Positions 44,654 to 52,430 of a DNA stretch of 64,000 bases are shown piece after piece. The stretch is taken from NCBI RefSeq assembly GCF_963667135.1, contig NZ_OY762974.1:1116001-1180000 (forward strand). The letters run 5' to 3'. The translations under genes and the position numbers were made by a program. Within the stretch, counting starts at the first letter, position 1. Each line of letters begins with the position of its first letter. The notes beneath the pieces are model-generated. The model had not been told where the DNA came from, did no database searches, and worked only from the letters and a program-made list of their open reading frames with translations. This DNA is from an uncultured Macellibacteroides sp. (lineage in GTDB: Bacteria; Bacteroidota; Bacteroidia; Bacteroidales; Tannerellaceae).

Positions 44654-45862
44654 TTATTTCTTCAACAACCCATCAAGGTTCACACTATCCGCATCATTGG
44701 GAGCCGGTTTTATTTTCAACAACCGGCAGATGAGCGGATAGAGACTTATATTGGGAAGCGAAGGATGCGTTACATTCTTTTTAAAAGATGGTCCAGAAGC
44801 ATAAAAAATGGCTTGCATCGTAGGATCAAAGTTATCATACCCATGAGCTCCACCTAGCCACGGCTTGCCCTTTTCACGGAATTGAACCATGCATCCCACA
44901 TCCGGCAATACAATTAAATCTCCTATACGGGGGTTAGAGCCATAGTGGTAGCGAGCCGGTACCTCATCTTTTTTCCATACGGTGATGTTCGGAACCTTTT
45001 TCAGAATCTCGTAGGCGGTATCCGTGTATCCGGGTTTTGGATAAAGAACCGTAGGCACTCCGTCGAAAACAAACTTAAAACTATCCCTGGGAAGATAATC
45101 CCCCAGATTTACATACTTATCAGGGGTAAAGGTGGCCATCCCGTGGTCGGATGTCACGATAAAATCAATTTTGGGGGCGATATCAAGCTTATTAACCTTG
45201 GAAAAGAAGCGGGTCAGAACTGCGTCGAGCTCTTCCACTTTGTCAATTACCGCAGAGGAATCTGGAGTCGCATCATGACCAATGGCATCAGGTTCTTCAA
45301 TGTACCACATCACCAGATGAGGTCGTTGTTCTTTTGGCAACGAAAGCCAGGCAACCACCGAATCAGCCCTATCATTATAGGGGACTTTGCTATCAAATAT
45401 CTTCCATATAGAATTGTGACTTCCGCCTACAGGAGCTTCCGAACCAACCCAGAAATAGGTCGCAGCCTTAATGCCTTGTCGTTCGGCTGTGTGCCAAATA
45501 GGTTCGCCTCCGTAGAAAGAAGGATCAGAGACTGCATCCCGGTCTTTTATTCGGTACATTTTATCCATTGTACTATCATAAAACGAGTTGTTTACCAATC
45601 CATGATTATTGGGATGCAAACCGGTAGCCATACTATAATGGTTTGGAAAGGTTACACTCGGAAAACAAGGAACAAACGAAGCTCTTACCCCCACCCTGGC
45701 AAGAGAATCAAGCGTCGGAGTATGCCCTCTTCCGGGATAGTCATCCCGAAATCCATCCATAGACAAAACCACCACATAGCGCTCCTGTTTTGTGGAACGG
45801 CAGGAAGAAAAACTGATGGTAAACAGCAGAGCTATAAGTGAAAAAAGAATATTCTTATTCAT
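44654..45862 (-). CDS. NPP-type nucleotide pyrophosphatase/phosphodiesterase, lipoprotein
   Basis: A 402-residue lipoprotein from ATG 45862 (lipobox SFSSC, Cys21). It is a type I phosphodiesterase of the alkaline phosphatase superfamily: first metal Asp in VLSMDGFRDDY, nucleophilic Thr in PSVTFPNHYSMATGLHP, then DAIGHDATPD, TSDHGMATF and the last His in GGAHGYDN. These enzymes split nucleotide diphosphate or phosphodiester bonds outside the cytosol. ATG 45871 is an alternative start. A terminator at 45970 separates it from the upstream TonB receptor. Confidence 0.93.
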   Translation of the reverse strand: MNKNILFSLIALLFTISFSSCRSTKQERYVVVLSMDGFRDDYPGRGHTPTLDSLARVGVRASFVPCFPSVTFPNHYSMATGLHPNNHGLVNNSFYDSTMDKMYRIKDRDAVSDPSFYGGEPIWHTAERQGIKAATYFWVGSEAPVGGSHNSIWKIFDSKVPYNDRADSVVAWLSLPKEQRPHLVMWYIEEPDAIGHDATPDSSAVIDKVEELDAVLTRFFSKVNKLDIAPKIDFIVTSDHGMATFTPDKYVNLGDYLPRDSFKFVFDGVPTVLYPKPGYTDTAYEILKKVPNITVWKKDEVPARYHYGSNPRIGDLIVLPDVGCMVQFREKGKPWLGGAHGYDNFDPTMQAIFYASGPSFKKNVTHPSLPNISLYPLICRLLKIKPAPNDADSVNLDGLLKK

Positions 45863-45969
45863 GGGGGTCATCGTTTATTTTTACATTTGGGAAAAGCAGG
45901 ATTTGTATCTTCGTCGTTTCACCGTTTTAGTTCTAAGTAACGAGAAAAGAAATCCTTTTATCTAAAAAA

Positions 45970-46007
45970 TTGGAAAAGGCGGCTGCGCGATGCAGTGCCT
46001 TTTCCAA
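45970..46007 (-). terminator. terminator of the Oar-like receptor gene
   Basis: Perfect 11-bp stem TTGGAAAAGGC / GCCTTTTCCAA (45970-45980 with 45997-46007), with an extra CTGC/GCAG pairing in the loop. On the minus strand a run of T (from ATTTTTTAGA) follows. It lies 39 bases past the receptor stop. Confidence 0.88.
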
Positions 46008-46045
46008 AGATAAACTTTTTTTGATCAGATACGGATTATCCGTTT

Positions 46046-49000
46046 TTAAAAAATATAACGTACCCCTATCTGAGCTCTCCAGCGCGAATTATAATCACTC
46101 TGGTTATATAACTTATTACTACTCGGTTTGGTAAATGAGAAAGTTGCTGCACCATCTGCCGTAACGCTTTCGGCTTTGATCGGGGTATATGAATAACCCG
46201 GAGAATTAACAGTACCCCAAGCCCTGTTAAACAGATTCCCGATATTCAACACATCAAGATTCACCTGCAGTGTATGCTTGCGGCTGCCCACCATAATATA
46301 AAAGTCCTGCATCAAACGCAAATCAAAATGGTGTTCAAACGGAGTCATCAATTCATTTCTTTCTGCATAACCTCCTCGTTTATCGCTTAGCCCACTTTCC
46401 TCGCTGGCAAGGAATCCCTTAAGATCGATCTTTTGCTGATCGGGGGTCAGTCCGGTCAAAGTTTTAAAATTCATTGCATCAACCTCGGCATCAGTAGGCA
46501 CATAGAGTAAATCGTTCCCATTAACACCATCCTTGTTCAAATCGCCGTTGTAGCACAATGAATAGCGGCTACCGCTGTTCCCGTTATAAAACAATGCGAC
46601 AGAGGTTGCAAAGTTTTTACCGTAAGACACTTTGTAAGAAGCAGAAGCAATAATACGATGAGGCTGATCAAAATCTGTATAAGAAACCTCCGGATTATTG
46701 GATCCGCGCCAATTCTCATTATACGACCAGTTTGAATAAGCCTGACTTGACGTTCCATCATTCACTCCTTTTGATTGTCCATAAGTATAAGCAGCCATAA
46801 GATCCAAGCCAAAGTCGAATGTTTTCTCCAGTTTTCCGGTTATGTTGTACGAATAACCTTCACTTGAATTGCTTAACAAAATAACAGACGTATAATCCGA
46901 TGATATAGAAGAACCGTAAAGCGGACGCTTGTCGCCAAAATTGTTTAATGTTTTACCAGACTCTTCAATATTAATGTTTTGATAAAAAATATCATTCATC
47001 TTTTTAGTGTAGATACCTTCAACAGTAGCCCGCACATCGTATGGAAGCATCTTTTCGACAGCCAGATTTACACGAAACGACTGCGGATATTTAAAATCGT
47101 CAGAAACTACATCCACTTCACTTGTCATACTTTTTCCGGAAGGTTGGTTGGCGGGATCTGCATTAAACTTAAAGTCCATATTCTTTAAGTCCGAACTTTT
47201 AAGTCTGGTACGAACATATTCAATTCCTGTATTGCTAAACGAATTGGATATCCATACAAAAGGAATTCTTCCTGTAAAAATACCAGCTCCACCTCGAAGA
47301 AGAAATGAGTTATCGCTGTTGATATCCCAGCGGAAACCAACTCGTGGCGAAAACAAAGGGGTTGATCCAGGCATATTATTGGTTGCCAGATTCCGCGAAA
47401 CAGCCATATCAGAGGTATTAAATTTAGTATTTACTCCGGGTTTATCCAGATAAATAGGCATATCCACGCGTAAACCATAGGTAAGATTAAAGTTATCTGT
47501 AACACTCCATTTGTCCTGTGCATACAAACCAAGCTGCATCGCTCCAAAAGAAGGGGCCCAACTCTTGCTGCCCGTAATAGTTTCGTTGGAATATGAATAA
47601 TTGTATTCCTCTGGTTTGGCCTCATTGGCAGTACCAATACTTAAAAAGTCTGCCAGCGAACTATATACATACGATCCAAAATTCTCACGAATAAACAGGT
47701 TTTCCATCTGGAAAAGCTCATTATGCGTACCAAAAGTTAGTTGATGAGAACCAACACTCCAGTTGAAATTGTCAGTCAGCGTAAATATATCCTGATCAAG
47801 AGTATTGGCTGTCGAATAGCGTTCTGTTCCCATCTCAATATAACGAAGATTATCAAGCTTTACTTTGATATAAGGAAATGGTGTTGCTCCAAAATCGCGG
47901 CTATCCCTTACACGGGTATACCCAAAACGAAGTTCGTTATTCTTGGTATTGCTAAGTTTGGTATTAAGTTCGGCAGCAAACGTATGGGTTTTGCTGTTCA
48001 TATAATAACCGTTGTCATTAAAACGCAGTCCATTGGCAGAAAGAGAAAAGTTTAGTTGCTTTCCGCTTACATAACTATGACGAAGAGTAAACTTGTTGTT
48101 TTCGTTTATATTCCAGTCGATTCTTTCCAAAATCTTATAAGACTTTGTTGTAACATCCTGCGAACCATAACCTCCACCATTATATCCTCCGGATATCGAC
48201 TTAAGATGATTCATTACCTGATCTGCTTCTTCTTTTGTAACATTAGAGCCATCACCTACATTATAAGAGGTAGGATAACTTTTATCTGTAATTTCTCCAT
48301 TTACAAAGAAAAACAGTTTATTCTTAATCAGGGCTCCTCCCAAACTAAGACCGTATTGCATGTCGGTTTGTTTATCAAGTTTTGTTCTATCTTTCACATC
48401 CTTACCGGCTGTAGTTCCTACAAAGTCCTGGTTATTGCCATAAAAGTAGGCACTTCCCTTAAATTCATTGCTTCCTGACTTGGTAATAGCATTGATACCT
48501 CCACCGGTAAATCCGCTCTGACGAACATCATAGGGTGCAATAACTACCTGAATCTGCTCGATGGCATCCAAAGAAATAGGCTGAATACCGGCTTGTCCAC
48601 CATTTGTCCCTGTTCCAGCCAAACCAAATACGTCGTTATTCACAACTCCATCCACCTGAAAACTATTATAGCGGTTGTTTGCTCCGGAAAAAGAGGTACC
48701 GCCATTTGTTGAAGCAGCCTGGGGAATGAGTCTGGTAAAATCGCCTATGCTGCGGGAAATGGAAGGCATAACCTGCAACTGTTGAGCAGAAATATTTGCA
48801 GACGCTCCGGTGCGCTGTGTATTAAATCCGGAAGTTCCGACTATAACCAGCTCATTTAAGGCGATGGATGATTCAGACATTACCGGATTATAAATGTATG
48901 TTTCTCCCAAAGGAAGCGTAACTCCAGTAAGTTCCGCTTTCTCGTATCCGATAAAACTAGTTTCTATCCGATAAGGACCTCCTGGCTTCATACCCATAAG

Positions 49001-49198
49001 AGAATAGTAACCGTCACCGTTTGAAACACCACTATACATGGTTCCTGAAGGAATATGAACTGCTATAACTGCAGCTCCGGGTAACACTTCTTTCTTTGTA
49101 TCCACAATTTTTCCTGTAATTGCAGAAGTTGTAACCTGCGCATGCGAAATTGTTGTAAACAACAACATTAGCAATAGAAAGCCTAAATTCTTTTTCAT
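46046..49198 (-). CDS. Oar-like TonB-dependent receptor
   Basis: A 1050-residue outer-membrane receptor. It has a signal peptide (about 1-20, ending ISHAQ), a carboxypeptidase-regulatory-like domain (about 22-115; TGKIVDTKKEVLPGAAVIAV), a plug with GGGINAITKSGSNEFKGSAY typical of Oar-like receptors, and a long barrel ending WRAQIGVRYIF. Oar-type receptors have been tied to peptide or protease-product uptake in Bacteroidetes. It has no SusD partner; the NPP phosphodiesterase is downstream, behind a terminator. A -7 element (49244-49251) lies about 45 bases upstream of the start. Confidence 0.93.
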   Translation of the reverse strand: MKKNLGFLLLMLLFTTISHAQVTTSAITGKIVDTKKEVLPGAAVIAVHIPSGTMYSGVSNGDGYYSLMGMKPGGPYRIETSFIGYEKAELTGVTLPLGETYIYNPVMSESSIALNELVIVGTSGFNTQRTGASANISAQQLQVMPSISRSIGDFTRLIPQAASTNGGTSFSGANNRYNSFQVDGVVNNDVFGLAGTGTNGGQAGIQPISLDAIEQIQVVIAPYDVRQSGFTGGGINAITKSGSNEFKGSAYFYGNNQDFVGTTAGKDVKDRTKLDKQTDMQYGLSLGGALIKNKLFFFVNGEITDKSYPTSYNVGDGSNVTKEEADQVMNHLKSISGGYNGGGYGSQDVTTKSYKILERIDWNINENNKFTLRHSYVSGKQLNFSLSANGLRFNDNGYYMNSKTHTFAAELNTKLSNTKNNELRFGYTRVRDSRDFGATPFPYIKVKLDNLRYIEMGTERYSTANTLDQDIFTLTDNFNWSVGSHQLTFGTHNELFQMENLFIRENFGSYVYSSLADFLSIGTANEAKPEEYNYSYSNETITGSKSWAPSFGAMQLGLYAQDKWSVTDNFNLTYGLRVDMPIYLDKPGVNTKFNTSDMAVSRNLATNNMPGSTPLFSPRVGFRWDINSDNSFLLRGGAGIFTGRIPFVWISNSFSNTGIEYVRTRLKSSDLKNMDFKFNADPANQPSGKSMTSEVDVVSDDFKYPQSFRVNLAVEKMLPYDVRATVEGIYTKKMNDIFYQNINIEESGKTLNNFGDKRPLYGSSISSDYTSVILLSNSSEGYSYNITGKLEKTFDFGLDLMAAYTYGQSKGVNDGTSSQAYSNWSYNENWRGSNNPEVSYTDFDQPHRIIASASYKVSYGKNFATSVALFYNGNSGSRYSLCYNGDLNKDGVNGNDLLYVPTDAEVDAMNFKTLTGLTPDQQKIDLKGFLASEESGLSDKRGGYAERNELMTPFEHHFDLRLMQDFYIMVGSRKHTLQVNLDVLNIGNLFNRAWGTVNSPGYSYTPIKAESVTADGAATFSFTKPSSNKLYNQSDYNSRWRAQIGVRYIF

Positions 49199-49304
49199 AA
49201 ATGGTTCAAGGATATAAATATTAAGTTATCATACTACATGGTGCAAATATAGAAGTTAATACTTAACATATCATTACATTCATATTACATTTTTTGACAA
49301 AAAA

Positions 49305-49356
49305 AAGCCGGAATCCAAAGATTTAACATTTCTGTCACACCTTTGAAATCCGACTT
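49305..49356 (-). terminator. imperfect hairpin after the GH2 gene
   Basis: AAGCCGGAATCCAAAG (49305-49320) pairs with CTTTGAAATCCGACTT (49341-49356) with a few mismatches. On the minus strand a T-run (from the plus-strand AAAAAA) follows. It lies 24 bases past the stop at 49380 and should close the polysaccharide-utilisation operon. Confidence 0.7.
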
Positions 49357-49379
49357 AAAATACAAATTATCAGTCTCGT

Positions 49380-51188
49380 TTATTCTAATTCACGAATTAC
49401 TGCTTGATTTGCTTCCTTTACAGCTTTTTCGTTAATTTTAATTACTTTTCGATCGTAAGTCATCAACCCGTTCACTTCGCCCTCTACATCAGTGGTCTGT
49501 GTGTAAACCGCAGCAGAGAATCCGCGCTTAACAAAACCCTTCAGCTCGTTAGCATACTTAACATACTCGGCTGTTACTTCGTCGCTGTTCTTAAATTGAA
49601 CATATCCCCAGTTTTTGCCTTGCTGCCACAGGTGACCTTCCAAAGGAAGACCAATTCCGCCGTACTCTCCTAATACATTTACCCTTACAGCGTCAAACAA
49701 GAACATACCTGGCCCCGGATAGTTATGTAAATCCAACACATCGCCACAAGGACGGTGATTACCTCCACTGGCAGGATTAACCAAACGGGAAGGATCGTAT
49801 TTCTTTGTCCACGCAATCACTTCTTCTGTTTTAAACTGACCCCAGGCTTCGTTAAAAGGTACCCACATTACAATAGATGGATGAGAAATGCAAAGATCCA
49901 TAATCTCTTTCCACTCCTGATAATAGTTTGCAATAGATTCTGAACTACGGTCTTTATCAGTGCCACCGTTATAAGTATGAGGAGCCCAATCATTACCATG
50001 ATCCCCGCTGGGCATATCCTGCCAAACAAGAATACCTTCCTTATCACAATGATAATACCAGCGAGCCGGTTCTACTTTAACATGCTTACGAATCATATTG
50101 AAGCCAAAATCTTTGGTTTTCTTTATATCAAAAAGCAAAGCCTCATCGGTCGGGGCAGTATACAAACCATCAGGCCACCAACCCTGATCCAGAGGACCAT
50201 ATTGGAAATAATCCTTATTGTTTAACTGCATACGCATGATGCCGTTCGCATCTCTTTTAGTCGAGATCTTACGCATAGCCGTATAGGAAGAAACTTCATC
50301 AATTTTCTTTCCTGCGCTATAAAGAGATATCTTCATAGTATAAAGAGCCGGACTTTCGGGGCTCCATAGCTTAGGACTCTTAACAGCTAAACGCATAGCC
50401 TTATCGGTAACACCTTTTGCAACCGACACCTCTTTTCCTCCATCAAATAAAGCTACCTCCACATAATCGGCAACGCAACACTTGGCTGCAGAAACCGTTA
50501 CGTCTACCACTTCTTTATCAATATCGGGAATAGCCTTAACCGCTGTCACATGGTTTACTGCAACAGGTTCGATCCATACAGTCTGCCAGATACCGGTTAC
50601 AGAAGTATACCAGATACCCTCTGGTCTGGAAGTTTGTTTACCGATAGGCTGATATCCCTTTTCGGTAGGATCCCAAACACGTACGACAAGCTTCTGTTCG
50701 CCTTTCCCGTTCAGGTAAGGAGTAATATCAAACGAGAAAGGTGTAAAACCTCCCTGATGAGAACCAATCAGAATATCGTTCACAAAAACATCCGCTTTCC
50801 AGTCTACAGCCCCAAAGTTTAGTTTCACCTGTTTTCCTTTCCAGGCAGAAGGAACTGTAAATAAACGTTTGTACCATAACTCATTCTTCTCTCCTACATT
50901 CTTCTGAACACCAGACAGAGAAGACTCGATGGCAAAAGGAACCAATATATTACCATCAAATGCGGCAGGCTCCACTTCTCCTTTTTCCCGGATTGCATAA
51001 GCCCATTCGCCATTAAGGTTTTTCCAATCCGATCGTTCCAGAGTTGGTCTTGGATATTCCGGCAATACGGCAGATGGGTTAATTTGTTCGGCCCATTTGG
51101 TCTTGATTTTATCTCCAACGGGTTTCCATTGGGCATTTGCACCCACAACTGTTGCCAGCAAGCAACATAATAATACCTGTTTCTTCAT
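49380..51188 (-). CDS. glycoside hydrolase family 2 enzyme, exported
   Basis: A 602-residue enzyme with a signal peptide (about 1-20, ending VVGANAQ). Domains in order are a GH2 sugar-binding jelly roll (about 40-205; WYKRLFTVPSAWKGKQVKLN), an immunoglobulin-like domain (about 210-315) and a TIM barrel (about 320-602). The acid/base glutamate lies in VPFNEAWGQF (about residue 450) and the nucleophile is probably in VNVLGEYGG (about 515). GH2 enzymes include beta-galactosidases, beta-glucuronidases and beta-mannosidases; which one cannot be told from sequence. It closes the SusC-led operon and would trim oligosaccharides in the periplasm. Confidence 0.92.
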   Translation of the reverse strand: MKKQVLLCCLLATVVGANAQWKPVGDKIKTKWAEQINPSAVLPEYPRPTLERSDWKNLNGEWAYAIREKGEVEPAAFDGNILVPFAIESSLSGVQKNVGEKNELWYKRLFTVPSAWKGKQVKLNFGAVDWKADVFVNDILIGSHQGGFTPFSFDITPYLNGKGEQKLVVRVWDPTEKGYQPIGKQTSRPEGIWYTSVTGIWQTVWIEPVAVNHVTAVKAIPDIDKEVVDVTVSAAKCCVADYVEVALFDGGKEVSVAKGVTDKAMRLAVKSPKLWSPESPALYTMKISLYSAGKKIDEVSSYTAMRKISTKRDANGIMRMQLNNKDYFQYGPLDQGWWPDGLYTAPTDEALLFDIKKTKDFGFNMIRKHVKVEPARWYYHCDKEGILVWQDMPSGDHGNDWAPHTYNGGTDKDRSSESIANYYQEWKEIMDLCISHPSIVMWVPFNEAWGQFKTEEVIAWTKKYDPSRLVNPASGGNHRPCGDVLDLHNYPGPGMFLFDAVRVNVLGEYGGIGLPLEGHLWQQGKNWGYVQFKNSDEVTAEYVKYANELKGFVKRGFSAAVYTQTTDVEGEVNGLMTYDRKVIKINEKAVKEANQAVIRELE

Positions 51189-51234
51189 GCTATATAGTTC
51201 TTAGTAAATATATTAAAATTTATACCCTATCTGT

Positions 51235-52365
51235 TTAGTTTACACCTGTCAGCGATCTGATTAACTCCACTTCATTGGCATCATACGGCGTATGATCTGC
51301 ATTGAAAATATCGTGAAACCACAGATCAGGCACCCCTTTATATTCCTTATCCCATGAGTCCCATGGATAGATAGTTTGCGTCTTTCCATTTACAAATCCC
51401 CAGTTGATAGCTCCAATATGGTTCTCTTTCAGCAAAGGAAGAATGTCGGCAAAGGTGCTCTTGCTGCCTCTGGACATATACTCCGTACAAATCATGGGGC
51501 GTCCGTGCATTTGAAGGAACTTTATTTCCCGGGCATGGTCTTCCAGATTGGAATAATTATGATAAGTAAGTATATCCGAATTAGCAATCTGGAATTCATT
51601 AAGCTCTTTCAAATCGAGGTTCCATATCCCCATTGTAAGTGGTTGAGAAGGATTCACGGCACGGGCCCATTCAAAAACCTTTTTAACCAAAGGCATTGAC
51701 TCGTTACCATAAGCAGCCGGACGGGGTACATCTTTACTGATAGGACCAGCATTTCCCGGCTCATTGTATAAATCCCACATCAGGATTCTTTTATCATCAG
51801 CAAAAGAGGTAAGCAAATCTTTTACATAACGTTCCAGTTTAGGAAATGCAGCCTCCCAATTCTTATGGGCGTCCATTCCCGGATCCTGTACCCAACCTGA
51901 ATTATGTGTAAAAGGAATACCCTGCGGCTGAGCGCCAATTTTGGGATAAGGATTCCAGCAATCATCAAAAATAACAAAAAGGGGACGAATTCCGTTGCGG
52001 GAAGTAATATCTAAAAACGTATTGATTCTATTCTTAAATCCAGCAGAATCGGCTTCCCATGCCAGGCTATGCAAATACACTCTGAGCGTATTAAAACCGA
52101 TCGATTTTGCCAATGTCATTTCTTTGGCAATAGTCACAGTATCGAATGTCTCGGCTTGCCACATTTCAAGCTGATTAATTGCATTGGCCGGAATATAATC
52201 GCACCCAACCAACCAGGGCTGTTCTGCCATCCAGGTCGCCGCCTTTTCCTTTGGCCATGTTTTACTAAGGAATATCTCCACTTTAGTACCCTTGTTGGCA
52301 TCTTTACAAGATACAAACAGTGCCAATATAAGAAAAGCAGGAAGCAGAAATAAGAACTTCTTCAT
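51235..52365 (-). CDS. cellulase-like (GH5-type) glycosidase lipoprotein
   Basis: A 376-residue protein from ATG 52365, a lipoprotein (FVSC, Cys20). It is a TIM-barrel clan-A type glycosidase: the acid/base is in MWDLYNEPGN (about residue 210) and the candidate nucleophile in MICTEYMSRGS (about 300). Other barrel blocks include GFNTLRVYLHSLAWE and RPLFVIFDDCWNP. It is 46 bases upstream of the GH2 gene. Similar proteins are often labelled 1,4-beta-xylanase, but I see no proof of that substrate; a beta-linked glycan is the safer inference. Confidence 0.82.
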   Translation of the reverse strand: MKKFLFLLPAFLILALFVSCKDANKGTKVEIFLSKTWPKEKAATWMAEQPWLVGCDYIPANAINQLEMWQAETFDTVTIAKEMTLAKSIGFNTLRVYLHSLAWEADSAGFKNRINTFLDITSRNGIRPLFVIFDDCWNPYPKIGAQPQGIPFTHNSGWVQDPGMDAHKNWEAAFPKLERYVKDLLTSFADDKRILMWDLYNEPGNAGPISKDVPRPAAYGNESMPLVKKVFEWARAVNPSQPLTMGIWNLDLKELNEFQIANSDILTYHNYSNLEDHAREIKFLQMHGRPMICTEYMSRGSKSTFADILPLLKENHIGAINWGFVNGKTQTIYPWDSWDKEYKGVPDLWFHDIFNADHTPYDANEVELIRSLTGVN

Positions 52366-52430
52366 AATTTTACAATTTAAGTTGAACAAAAATATTACTA
52401 TTGATTCATCCCCAAAACATATTATTCCAT

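Noticed and set aside
44945-45841. 298-codon plus-strand open frame
   Set aside because: It lies wholly antisense to the NPP phosphodiesterase, whose catalytic motifs are complete; its translation has no recognisable domain.
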